Part shown: piece after piece, positions 1 to 7,270 of the stretch | Layout of the letters: every line of letters starts with the position of its first letter | How positions within the stretch are numbered: the stretch's first letter is position 1 | Assembly (NCBI GenBank): GCA_947253735.1 | Contig: CAMYAU010000058.1 | Location: 1 to 9,651, forward strand | Length of the DNA stretch: 9,651 nt | Direction: 5' to 3' | From: an uncultured Varibaculum sp. | Lineage (GTDB): Bacteria; Actinomycetota; Actinomycetes; Actinomycetales; Actinomycetaceae | Position numbers and translations under genes: made by a program | Notes under the pieces: model-generated | What the model saw: the letters and a program-made list of their open reading frames with translations, nothing else | What the model was told of the DNA's origin: nothing | Database searches by the model: none

Positions 1-785
1 TCTCCGAGATCATTCTGAACATTAAGCAGATTGTGCTTTCTTCCGAGAATGACGAGCCGGTAGTGATGTATCTGCGTAAAGCAGGTGCGGGACAGGTTAC
101 CGCCGGGGATATTACCCCTCCGGCAGGGGTTGAGATCCATAATCCGGATTTGTACCTGGCTACTCTTAACGAGTCGGGAAAGCTGGAGATTGAACTAACG
201 GTGGAACGAGGCCGTGGCTATGTTTCCGCTGATCAAAACAAGTCCGATGGGCACGAGATTTCTCGCATCCCGATTGACTCTATCTACTCTCCGGTAGTTA
301 AGGTCCGCTACAAAGTTGAGGCTACTCGTGTGGAGCAGCGTACCGACTTTGACCGCTTGATCGTAGATGTGGAGACCAAACCGGGACTAGCTCCTCGAGA
401 TGCGCTAGCTTCGGCAGGTAAAACCCTGGTAGAGCTATTCGGTCTGTGCCAGGAACTCAATATTGAGGCTGAGGGAATTGAGATTGGCGCTCCGCAAACG
501 GATCAGGCGCTTGCTCAAGATTTGGCGCTCTCTATTGATGACCTGAATCTACAGTCTCGTTCCTACAACGCTTTGACGCGGGAAGGAATCAACACGGTGG
601 GGCAGCTGGTTGCCCGCTCCGAGGCCGATCTTTTGGATATCCGGAATTTCGGCGCTAAGTCAATCGAAGAGATTAAAGCGAAACTTGCGGAAATGGGGAT
701 GGCGTTGAAAGATTCTCCGCTACCCTCTCCGGTCAGTCTGGATGATCTGCCCACCCCCAATTCGTTGCAATTCTCTGACGACTAA
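1..785 (+). CDS. rpoA: DNA-directed RNA polymerase alpha subunit, 5' end cut off by window
   Basis: Alpha subunit of RNA polymerase, which scaffolds assembly of beta and beta' and contacts UP elements and activators through its C-terminal domain. The frame is open from base 3 and reads [14 protein letters not shown], typical of the alpha N-terminal domain, so the gene starts before the window. About 260 residues are present and roughly 70 are missing, judged from the usual length of about 330. The N-terminal domain continues through [10 protein letters not shown] and [20 protein letters not shown]. The alpha-CTD lies at about bases 528-704 ([20 protein letters not shown], then [12 protein letters not shown]). 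The Arg of QSRSYN lines up with E. coli R265, the DNA-binding residue. A short Ser/Pro/Asp-rich tail ends at TAA 783-785. rplQ follows after 57 bp, the standard bacterial order. The GTG at base 33 is internal and is not the start. Confidence 0.97.
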   Translation, partial: SEIILNIKQIVLSSENDEPVVMYLRKAGAGQVTAGDITPPAGVEIHNPDLYLATLNESGKLEIELTVERGRGYVSADQNKSDGHEISRIPIDSIYSPVVKVRYKVEATRVEQRTDFDRLIVDVETKPGLAPRDALASAGKTLVELFGLCQELNIEAEGIEIGAPQTDQALAQDLALSIDDLNLQSRSYNALTREGINTVGQLVARSEADLLDIRNFGAKSIEEIKAKLAEMGMALKDSPLPSPVSLDDLPTPNSLQFSDD

Positions 786-842
786 GTCGGGTTTTCTCGG
801 CGCTGAAACAATAAAGTTTTTTAGGAAAGTAAAGGAAGAAAC

Positions 843-1412
843 ATGCCTAAGCCATCTAAAGGTCCGCGGTTAGGAGCCGGCCCGGCACATGAGCGCAAAA
901 TTCTGGCGAATCTGGCGAAATCGCTGATCGAGCACCGTTCGATCCGTACTACCGAAGCCAAGGCTCGCCGCCTGCAGCCCTATATTGAAAAGCTGATTAC
1001 CAAGGCGAAGAAGGGCGATATTCACAATCGCCGTATGGTTGCCCGCAAACTGGGTACCCAGGTTGACAAGTACACCCGCGGTTTCGATGCGGTCTACACC
1101 CTGTTTGACGAGGTAGTTCCGGATCTGGATCCTAAGCGTCAGGGTGGGTATACCCGGATTGTGAAGCTGCCGACTCGCCGTGGAGATAACGCTCCTATGG
1201 CCGAGATTTCTCTGGTCACCGAAAAGGTGGAAACGAAAGCCAAAGTACAGCCCACCAAGGATGAAGCAGCTAAGCCGGAGCAGGCTGAAGAAGCTAAAGA
1301 AGCCGAAAAGGTCGAGGAAGAAGCGGCAGAAGCTCAGGATAGCAGCGAAGAAACTTCTAAGGCAGCTGAAGCTGAAGAGGCTGAAGAAGCAGCAGATTCT
1401 GAAGATAAGTAA
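843..1412 (+). CDS. rplQ: Large ribosomal subunit protein bL17 with a long acidic C-terminal tail
   Basis: Protein bL17 of the 50S subunit, which binds 23S rRNA near the exit-tunnel side. The start ATG at 843 follows a good ribosome binding site, AAGGAAG at 832-838. The core (residues 1 to about 128) shows the family pattern: [37 protein letters not shown], then [25 protein letters not shown]. The core nearly fills the usual length of about 120-130 residues. The protein then runs on to 189 with a low-complexity Ala/Glu tail: 22 of the 50 residues from 140 to 189 are Glu or Asp and only 5 are Lys. Such tails occur on bL17 in other actinobacteria, and their function is not established. The gene is probably cotranscribed with rpoA and ends just before a strong hairpin. 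Confidence 0.97.
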   Translation: MPKPSKGPRLGAGPAHERKILANLAKSLIEHRSIRTTEAKARRLQPYIEKLITKAKKGDIHNRRMVARKLGTQVDKYTRGFDAVYTLFDEVVPDLDPKRQGGYTRIVKLPTRRGDNAPMAEISLVTEKVETKAKVQPTKDEAAKPEQAEEAKEAEKVEEEAAEAQDSSEETSKAAEAEEAEEAADSEDK

Positions 1413-1457
1413 CTTTCTAGCTACTGGCGGGTGAATCCGCAGGTAACTACTAACTAC

Positions 1458-1502
1458 TTGATGCGGGCAGTTGGCATGTTTCGTGCCAACTGCCCGCATC
1501 AA
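1458..1502 (+). terminator. Perfect 19-bp hairpin after rplQ, probable terminator
   Basis: TTGATGCGGGCAGTTGGCA at 1458-1476 pairs without mismatch with 1484-1502 around the 7-base loop TGTTTCG. It sits 45 bp after the rplQ stop. The following sequence is TTTATAGG, so the T-tract is short and broken. This is probably the end of the ribosomal protein/rpoA operon. An mRNA-stabilising or partly leaky hairpin is the alternative. Confidence 0.8.
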
Positions 1503-1592
1503 TTTATAGGGTACGCGCTAAGGGGGTATAGCAGGTTAGCGGACGAAGGGGACATAAACTAGCAATCCACAGTAACTAAAGAAAGGGATCAG

Positions 1593-1625
1593 CGCTGCTC
1601 CTCCTAAAGATCGGGCAGAGCAGCG
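1593..1625 (+). other. Inverted repeat in the leader of the ROK gene
   Basis: CGCTGCTC at 1593-1600 pairs with GAGCAGCG at 1618-1625, enclosing a 17-base loop that begins CTCCTCCTAAAG. It lies about 45 bp before the ROK start codon, within the 167-bp gap after the rplQ hairpin. The loop contains CCTCCT, the same string as the anti-Shine-Dalgarno end of 16S rRNA. Its TCCTA could pair with TAGGA at 1663-1667, the candidate ribosome binding site of the next gene. I saw no T-box, riboswitch or tRNA signature in 1503-1669. Function is unknown; it may be a leader structure or chance. Confidence 0.35.
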
Positions 1626-1669
1626 AACCGGAAAATTGGGATGTATAAAACGCCAGGTAAGCTAGGAAC

Positions 1670-2440
1670 ATGGTAAAAGAGATGAGAACTCCCCTCACGC
1701 TGTCGGTTGATTGCGGGGGTGGAGGCATCAAAGCCTCTGTAATCGACAAACGGGGCACCATGATGGCGCCCTCGTTGCGGGTACCTACGCCCTATCCGTT
1801 GCCTCCAGAAAAATTAATTGAAATTGTGGAGAAGTTTCGCGCGGAGTTTAAGACGAATATTGACCGTATTACCGTCGGGATGCCAGGCATGATCCGTCAT
1901 GGAGTAGTAATCTCCACTCCGCATTATGTGTGCCGCTCCGGTCCGCGAACCCGGGTACTACCGGAAATGGTGCAGGCTTGGGAACATTATGACTTGGCCG
2001 GTGCTTTAGAAGATAAAACCTCCCTGCCATCATTGGTTTTAAACGATGCGGAAGTTGCTGGAGCCGGGGTTATCTCTGGTACGGGCATGGAAATGATCAT
2101 TACTTTGGGGACCGGGCTGGGAAATTCGATTTGGGATGGAGGACGCCTAGCTCCTCATATGGAACTATCGCATATGGTTGCCCGCTGGGGTTTGCTTTTC
2201 GATGACTATGTGGGGGAGCCTGAACGGATCCGCATGGGAGATGCGCACTGGTCACGGCGGGTTCGCCGCGTAGTGGGAGTTCTGCGAGAAGCGGTCATGT
2301 GGGATCGGCTCTATCTGGGAGGGGGAAACTCTGCGCATATCGTGGAATCGGTGCGAAAAACTTTAGGAGAAGAAGTAATCATCGTACCTAATGACGCCGG
2401 TATCCGCGGCGGGGTGCGTGCCTGGGAGTTGACTACCTGA
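1670..2440 (+). CDS. ROK-family protein resembling polyphosphate glucokinase
   Basis: A 256-residue sugar-kinase-like protein without a DNA-binding domain. The order of motifs matches polyphosphate/ATP glucokinase (PPGK) of actinobacteria: phosphate loop VDCGGGGIK (13-21), PGMIRHGVV (72-80), LVLNDAEVAG (122-131) with the expected catalytic Asp126, TLGTGLGNS (145-153), MELSH (164-168) and LGGGNS (216-221). PPGK phosphorylates glucose using polyphosphate or ATP. Like PPGK, it lacks the ROK zinc motif CxCGxxGC. Oddities are that the loop position usually Thr or Ser (DxGGT/SxxK) is Gly18, and the usual TE(F/L)GH is MELSH. Activity is therefore inferred and not certain. The start is ambiguous: ATG 1670 has AGGA only 2 bases upstream, whereas ATG 1682 has that AGGA 14 bases away. 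I kept 1670. The stop TGA overlaps the truA ATG by one base, implying coupled translation. Confidence 0.8.
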   Translation: MVKEMRTPLTLSVDCGGGGIKASVIDKRGTMMAPSLRVPTPYPLPPEKLIEIVEKFRAEFKTNIDRITVGMPGMIRHGVVISTPHYVCRSGPRTRVLPEMVQAWEHYDLAGALEDKTSLPSLVLNDAEVAGAGVISGTGMEMIITLGTGLGNSIWDGGRLAPHMELSHMVARWGLLFDDYVGEPERIRMGDAHWSRRVRRVVGVLREAVMWDRLYLGGGNSAHIVESVRKTLGEEVIIVPNDAGIRGGVRAWELTT

Positions 2441-3306
2441 TGGGAGAACTGATTCGTCTACGCCTGGACTTGGCATATCGGGGAGAACCTTTTCACGGTT
2501 GGGCACGTCAACCCCAGTTATTGACGGTTCAAGGCAGGCTTGAAGAAGCTTTGACTCTGATTACTCGCCGCAAGGCGCAATTAACGGTAGCGGGACGTAC
2601 CGATGCGGGGGTGCATGCCCGCGGACAGGTAGCACATCTGGATGTACCGGCAGAGTTTTGGTGTTCCCTCTCCCGAGGACGCGAGGAGAACGACCAGATG
2701 CGCGGGGAACGATTGCGCGCTCGGGTGGAAGGTCTAGCGGGGCGCGGTTTAAATGGTGCTTTGGTGTTGAAACAGATCAGTGTGGTATCCGGGGATTTTG
2801 ATGCCCGTTTTTCCGCGCTTTCTCGCACCTACCGTTACCTGATTTGCGATGATCCCTGGGCAGTGGATCCTTGCCGCCTAGATATGGTGCGCACTTCCTC
2901 GCCCTTGGATACCGAAAAAATGCAAGTTGCGGCGCAGGCTTTTTGTGGGGAACATGATTTCCTTCCTTTCGCGAAGCCTCGTCAAGGTGCAACCACGGTA
3001 CGCACCCTCCATTCATTTAATATTTCCCGTCCTTCTCCGGGAATAGTTCAGGCTGTGATCCGGGCGGATGCGTTTTGCCATTCTCAGGTGCGGTTTATGA
3101 TGGGAGCCTTAATCGAGATTGGCCGGGGAAAGCAAAATGATAACTGGATAGTGGAACTCTTAGAAGCGGGAGTGCGGGACCAGCGGGTTCCGCTTGCCGA
3201 TGGTCGGGGCCTGACCCTTTGGGAAGTTACCTATCCGCCTGCCGAGCAGTACGCTGCCCAAGCCCAAAAAGCTAAAGTGGTGCGCACCCTGCCTAAAATG
3301 CGTTAA
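2440..3306 (+). CDS. truA: tRNA pseudouridine(38-40) synthase TruA
   Basis: Converts uridines 38-40 in the anticodon arm of many tRNAs to pseudouridine, in the cytoplasm. The 288-residue length is normal. The N-terminal LRLDLAYRGEPFHGWARQP and the catalytic motif AGRTDAGVHARGQ carry the nucleophile at about Asp55. Further family blocks are FDARFSALSRTYRYLI, FCGEHDFLPFAKP and ADAFCHSQVRFMMGALIEIGRG. The start ATG at 2440 overlaps the preceding stop (TGATG), with GGGAG at 2424-2428 as ribosome binding site inside the upstream gene. In many actinobacteria truA directly follows rplQ. Here a ROK gene sits between them and probably shares the transcript. The gene converges with the alpha-galactosidase gene, 20 bp away. 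Confidence 0.95.
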   Translation: MGELIRLRLDLAYRGEPFHGWARQPQLLTVQGRLEEALTLITRRKAQLTVAGRTDAGVHARGQVAHLDVPAEFWCSLSRGREENDQMRGERLRARVEGLAGRGLNGALVLKQISVVSGDFDARFSALSRTYRYLICDDPWAVDPCRLDMVRTSSPLDTEKMQVAAQAFCGEHDFLPFAKPRQGATTVRTLHSFNISRPSPGIVQAVIRADAFCHSQVRFMMGALIEIGRGKQNDNWIVELLEAGVRDQRVPLADGRGLTLWEVTYPPAEQYAAQAQKAKVVRTLPKMR

Positions 3307-3344
3307 AGCTATTAAAATGGGGGCATTTATTTAGCTAAAATGCG
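3293..3344. repeat. Ten-base direct repeat at the truA/alpha-galactosidase junction
   Basis: CTAAAATGCG occurs at 3293-3302 (end of truA) and again at 3335-3344 (end of the alpha-galactosidase gene). A partial copy, TTAAAATGGG, lies between them at 3313-3322. The 20-bp gap between the convergent stops also holds a weak inverted repeat, AAATG GGGG CATTT (3315-3328). This is too AT-rich for a convincing terminator. The repeat could be an insertion scar, a remnant of termination signals, or chance. Confidence 0.4.
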
Positions 3345-4949
3345 ATCAGAAATTCGTTCGGAGGGATATATCCACGGAGTAAAATCAATATCCTGATTTT
3401 TGATCCGGAAGTGGAAACGCGAGATCTGTTCGACTGTGGGCGATGTTTTAAATTCCCTACATAGTTCTTTCACCTGTTCTATTTCAGATGGTGTCAGCCA
3501 GGTATAGGGGTCAGAACAGCTAAAGACCCCGCAGACTCGCGCTAAATTCTGGGTTACCTCATTTGCCTTTGGGCTTAGGAGAGAACCTCGTGACCGGGTG
3601 AAGGAAACATCTGGGTCTAAAGCGACTAAATCCTTTAGCCAATAGCGGGACAAGGAATTTAAGACAGCATTGCGAACCGCTGGTCCTGAGGGATCTCGCT
3701 TGCGTTCCGTATTATCCCAATAGGGGGCAGTATCTGGGCTGACTCTCATTCCGTCCACTAGGCCTAAAGAAGGCCCGATTAGTGCCCCGCAGGCCATTAA
3801 ATATGCGTCGGGAAGGGTTTGCCGGATAACTTTGAGTCCCTCTCGGTAGGCTTGCTCACGAGAAACTGCGCGGTAACGCTTTCCCACTATGGCGGCTGCG
3901 TTAAGAAAATCTAGTTTGAAATAGGTAAATCCCCAGTTAGATATGGTTTTTAAAATATCATGGAGCCAAGATTTGGCGCCCGGGTGGGTGCAGTCTAATC
4001 CGTAATAGTAATTTCCCCAGTTGTAACCTGCAGGCTGCAATTTTCCAGAAAAATCGTGAATGAAATATTCTGGATGTTCTTGGACTATTGGGCTGCTAGC
4101 TGCGGCAATAAACGGAGAAATCCAGATGCCAGCTTTCATGCCGTGGGCAGAGATTTTTGTTGCCAAGTCTGCTGGTCCTGAAGGAAACTTTTGGTTGGGT
4201 TTCCAATCTCCAATTTTTCTTTGCCAGCCATCATCGATTTCTAATACCTGGTATCCGCTGGCTGCTGCGGTGCTAATCTCGCTTTCAATTATTTCTTCAT
4301 CAATTTCTTCAAACCAGGAATACCACGATGACCAAATGGCTCCGGGGTATTTGCTGGAATCTGTAGGCGTATTTGTTAAAGATTTACCGAGGGCAGCGCA
4401 ATAGGCGTTAAAAACCGGTAGTTCCTTACCAACTCCTACCCACCAAGTGATATCCTCTTCGTTATTAAAATTTGCGGGGACTGCAGGCGTAGAGCTATCG
4501 ATTTTATCTGGTAATTTTCTTCCACTCAGACGGGTATTTCCGATTTCAAAATATCCAGATTCTCCCCCCAGGGCGCCGACTAGTAATACGAAGTCTTTTT
4601 GGGGGTCGAGTTTGATTGCAGTTAATAAATAAGATTGATGAATTTCTGGATTATCTGAATATCCATCCTCGGCAGTTAAGGTACGAGGAGGGTTATCCCA
4701 GACCCGATAGGGAGGTTTATTTAGGGACCACCACGAGGTCGGGGACCAAGAATTCCAACCATGCCGATAAAATTCGGTGTCTTTCTGGGCGGGGTAGCTT
4801 ATTTCTATTTCTGGGCAGGAGAATTCGATAGCCTGGCTAGCCGGTTCCATCTGGGGGGAGTTATATGTATCCTCCCAGATGGTAGCGGTAGTGTTGCCAG
4901 AGTTCTCTGCCGGGAAAATAAGTTTTCCTTGCCGGTAGGTTATCTTCAT
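3327..4949 (-). CDS. Alpha-galactosidase, glycoside hydrolase family 36, cytoplasmic
   Basis: Hydrolyses terminal alpha-galactosyl residues of sugars such as melibiose, raffinose and stachyose by a retaining mechanism. The 540 residues align throughout with the Thermotoga maritima GalA type (about 552 residues), not the roughly 730-residue GH36 enzymes. Matching blocks are GWNSWSP (64-70), SSWYSWF (207-213), LEIDDGWQRKIGDW (236-249) with the substrate-binding pair Asp239-Asp240, YFKLDFLNAAA (343-353) with nucleophile Asp347, and MRVSPDTAPYW (401-411) with acid/base Asp406. NAVLNSLSRYWLKD...LDPD follows. There is no signal peptide or membrane segment, so it acts on imported sugar. GAGGAA (4957-4962 on the complement) lies 7 bases from the ATG. 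It is last in the operon, 32 bp after the binding-protein gene. Sampled 60-base rows in the gene run from about 32% to 53% GC, mostly lower than in truA. Confidence 0.93.
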   Translation of the reverse strand: MKITYRQGKLIFPAENSGNTTATIWEDTYNSPQMEPASQAIEFSCPEIEISYPAQKDTEFYRHGWNSWSPTSWWSLNKPPYRVWDNPPRTLTAEDGYSDNPEIHQSYLLTAIKLDPQKDFVLLVGALGGESGYFEIGNTRLSGRKLPDKIDSSTPAVPANFNNEEDITWWVGVGKELPVFNAYCAALGKSLTNTPTDSSKYPGAIWSSWYSWFEEIDEEIIESEISTAAASGYQVLEIDDGWQRKIGDWKPNQKFPSGPADLATKISAHGMKAGIWISPFIAAASSPIVQEHPEYFIHDFSGKLQPAGYNWGNYYYGLDCTHPGAKSWLHDILKTISNWGFTYFKLDFLNAAAIVGKRYRAVSREQAYREGLKVIRQTLPDAYLMACGALIGPSLGLVDGMRVSPDTAPYWDNTERKRDPSGPAVRNAVLNSLSRYWLKDLVALDPDVSFTRSRGSLLSPKANEVTQNLARVCGVFSCSDPYTWLTPSEIEQVKELCREFKTSPTVEQISRFHFRIKNQDIDFTPWIYPSERISDRILAK

Positions 4950-4981
4950 GATCCCGTTCCTCGTGGTGGCAGTTTAGTAAA

Positions 4982-6331
4982 TTATTTCTCCGCTAACAGC
5001 TCATTTATTTTCTTATTTAATTCCGGAAGAGCCTTAGCGGGATCTTCGCTTCCGCGTTCTATTCCCTCGAAGATCTTGTTAGCTTCGGTGTTAATTTCTT
5101 CAGCCTTGAAAGTGATCGGGTAGTAGACCAGATTCTTCGGATCTTTGGTGATATCCAAGAAGGCACTAACATCGACTCCGTTAGCCTCGTGCGCTTTAGC
5201 CGCGGCCTCTGATTGGCTGGTAATTGAGGGGAACACTATTGCTTTCTTGGCTACAATGCTCTGGCAATCCTCGGAAGTAAGGAATTTGACCCACTGCCAT
5301 GCCTTGTCTTTATCTTTTGCATTCTTAGTGATAGAGGGAGCGAGGCCGTTAATAATGGTTTTCTGTCCCAGGGGGCCCTTGGGGAGAGGAGCAAATTTAA
5401 ATTCTTGAGTCTTCGATTGTGACCAAGTATTGATTCTCCAAGAACCATCGGGGACGATCGCCGCTTTGTTTTGCTCCATCATGGGCTCTAAACCAAGATC
5501 GCCAGCTTTTTCAACCGGGGTAACATAGCCAGCTTGAATCTGCTTTTGCCACCAGTTCATGGCTTCAATTAATTTGGGTGAATCTAGATTGTAGTGGCGG
5601 CCAAACGGGTTCTTATCTAGATAGTTGAAACCGTTAGAAAGAGCAAACCAGGACCAGGGGCCTTGACCTACTACTCCGGAATTAGTTTCCAATCCCCAGC
5701 CATAAGTTTCCACATTGTTCTTATCAAACCCGGCTTCATCCCCGCGTTTTCCATTCTTATCGATGGTCAGATGAGCGATGGTCTTACCAAAAGTACCGCC
5801 ATCTTGGGGATTCCAGTCCAAGGTTTTCAAACTAGCTTCATCAATTCCGGCGTCTTTAACGTCCTTTACGTTATAAACAAGAGCGATAGTGTCCCAGTCT
5901 TGTGGGATCCCGAAAGTTTTGCCGTCATAATTCCATAGGGATGCCAGATCGCCAGTGTATTGGCCTAGATCGATCTTGTCTTTTTCAATGTACGGTTTGA
6001 GGTCAGTCAAAACACCTTTAGCTGCTAATTCGGGATATTGAGCTACGTGATTGGTGATTACATCCGGTGCTTCTCCCGAAGATAGTTGTACCGTCAGATT
6101 CTTCCAATAATCGTCCCATCCGGTTTGTTGAATATCTACGGTGATTCCGCTCTTCTTCTTAAATTCGGCTGCGCAAGCCTCATAGGCTGGTTTTTGGTTT
6201 GGATCCCACAAACTGTAGGTGACCGTATTGCTATCTGTGCCGCTTCCCTTGGTCTCCTGTGGGGCACACCCTGCCAGGCCTGCTGCGGCAAATATAGCCA
6301 CACCGCAGGTCAATGCGATTGTTTTTTTCAT
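4982..6331 (-). CDS. ABC transporter sugar-binding lipoprotein (CUT1 family, SBP_bac_1)
   Basis: Extracellular substrate-binding component of a carbohydrate importer, tethered to the membrane by lipid. The N-terminus MKKTIALTCGVAIFAAAGLAGC is a lipoprotein signal peptide with lipobox LAGC and the acylated Cys at 22, followed by a short Ser/Gly/Thr linker. The mature part begins VTYSLWDPNQKPAYEACAAEFKKKSGITV, a family 1 binding-protein fold. GIPQDWDTIALVYN (141-154) is the typical inter-lobe block, and VPDGSWRINTW is also characteristic. Length, 449 residues, is normal. The ribosome binding site AAGGAG (6338-6343 on the complement) is 6 bases from the ATG. The gene lies between the permease genes and the alpha-galactosidase gene, so an alpha-galactoside is the likely ligand. 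Exact sugar and affinity cannot be read from the sequence. Confidence 0.93.
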   Translation of the reverse strand: MKKTIALTCGVAIFAAAGLAGCAPQETKGSGTDSNTVTYSLWDPNQKPAYEACAAEFKKKSGITVDIQQTGWDDYWKNLTVQLSSGEAPDVITNHVAQYPELAAKGVLTDLKPYIEKDKIDLGQYTGDLASLWNYDGKTFGIPQDWDTIALVYNVKDVKDAGIDEASLKTLDWNPQDGGTFGKTIAHLTIDKNGKRGDEAGFDKNNVETYGWGLETNSGVVGQGPWSWFALSNGFNYLDKNPFGRHYNLDSPKLIEAMNWWQKQIQAGYVTPVEKAGDLGLEPMMEQNKAAIVPDGSWRINTWSQSKTQEFKFAPLPKGPLGQKTIINGLAPSITKNAKDKDKAWQWVKFLTSEDCQSIVAKKAIVFPSITSQSEAAAKAHEANGVDVSAFLDITKDPKNLVYYPITFKAEEINTEANKIFEGIERGSEDPAKALPELNKKINELLAEK

Positions 6332-6353
6332 TTCATTCTCCTTAGGGACGGCT

Positions 6354-7253
6354 CTACTTCGCCGAAGTAAGACCGATTGAATTTACTAGTTTCTTCCCGA
6401 CTACTAAAAGTAGGATCAACATGGGAATAGTCTGCAGCGTTGCAGCTGCCATGAGACCCGCCCAGTCTGGTTTAGTAGAGGGGGAAGCTTGTTGAAAGGT
6501 AGCCAGAGCGACATTAAGCAGTCGAACGGCGTGTTCTTTGCCCACCAGTTGTGGCCACAAGTATTCATTCCATGCGAAAACAGCCTGAATAATTGCAATC
6601 GTGGTGATGGGTGATTTGCAAATGGGGACCACTACTCTGCTAAATATGGTCCATCGATTTGCCCCATCTAAAAGAGCGGCTTCTTCTACTTCTCGGGGAA
6701 CGGATAGAAAGAATTGCCGCAAAAAGAAAATAGCGAAAGGGGAAACCAAAACGTATGGGGCTAGCAAACCGCTGAAGGTGTTTAGCAATCCCAGGTTTTT
6801 TATCAATACGAAGTTTGGGAGCACGATGAATATCGGGGGAATCATCATTCCCGTGAGCAGGATTGCAAAGATTTTGTCCCTTCCGGGGAAATGGAGACGT
6901 GCAAAGGCATAGGCCGCCATCGTGGAGGTTACCACTTGCCCCAACACCAGTATGGCGGTGAAGATTAGCGAGTTGCGTAGGTATAGCCAGAAATATATCT
7001 TTGCGCCGGATCCTCCGGCGGCTAAATCTTCTTCAGTAGTTGCGAACCCGAGGACTCGTTTGAAGTTTATCCAGCTAGCATCGGTGGGGATCAAGGAATA
7101 GTCGCCGTTAAAAATTTGGGAGTTAGGAGTTAGTGCCGTCCGGATTGCCCAGACAAAGGGCAGTAGGGTCAGTATCAAAATGATTATTAGGGTGGTCCAG
7201 CCAAAGATTTTTTCTGTGCTGACCTTGCGTAAACTGGTGCTATTTTTCTTCAT
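6354..7253 (-). CDS. ABC sugar transporter permease, MalG type
   Basis: Inner-membrane permease subunit of a CUT1 importer, 299 residues, six predicted membrane segments. Segment 1 (about 17-37) is followed by an external loop of some 50 residues, then segments near 93-118, 128-150, 160-180, 215-235 and 268-287. The EAA loop that contacts the ATPase reads EEAALLDGANRWTIFSRVVVP (190-210), with the conserved EAA and Gly. The loop lacks one of its usual partners nearby, since no ATPase gene is in the window. The start ATG is preceded by GAGGGGGA (7261-7268 on the complement). It follows the other permease gene by 17 bp and precedes the binding-protein gene by 22 bp. Confidence 0.94.
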   Translation of the reverse strand: MKKNSTSLRKVSTEKIFGWTTLIIILILTLLPFVWAIRTALTPNSQIFNGDYSLIPTDASWINFKRVLGFATTEEDLAAGGSGAKIYFWLYLRNSLIFTAILVLGQVVTSTMAAYAFARLHFPGRDKIFAILLTGMMIPPIFIVLPNFVLIKNLGLLNTFSGLLAPYVLVSPFAIFFLRQFFLSVPREVEEAALLDGANRWTIFSRVVVPICKSPITTIAIIQAVFAWNEYLWPQLVGKEHAVRLLNVALATFQQASPSTKPDWAGLMAAATLQTIPMLILLLVVGKKLVNSIGLTSAK

Positions 7254-7270
7254 TTTTCTTTCCCCCTCGG

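Noticed and set aside
1180..1434. 84-codon open frame in another + frame over the rplQ tail
   Set aside because: Its Lys/Arg-rich product is simply the GAAGAAGC repeat tract read out of frame.
870..1502. 210-codon open frame antisense to rplQ
   Set aside because: It is the shadow of a certain ribosomal protein gene and its low-complexity acidic tail. The translation is Phe/Leu/Arg-rich with no family resemblance.
1503..1669. Riboswitch, T-box or tRNA in the gap before the ROK gene
   Set aside because: No AGGGTGGNACCGCG block, cloverleaf or known aptamer core was seen; only the single hairpin was found.
3307..3326. Bidirectional terminator between truA and the alpha-galactosidase gene
   Set aside because: Only a 5-bp AT-rich inverted repeat with a GGGG loop is present. 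It is too weak to call.
4060..4831. Several + strand open frames of 60-115 codons across the alpha-galactosidase gene
   Set aside because: They overlap a gene with clear catalytic motifs on the other strand and show no family features or ribosome binding sites.
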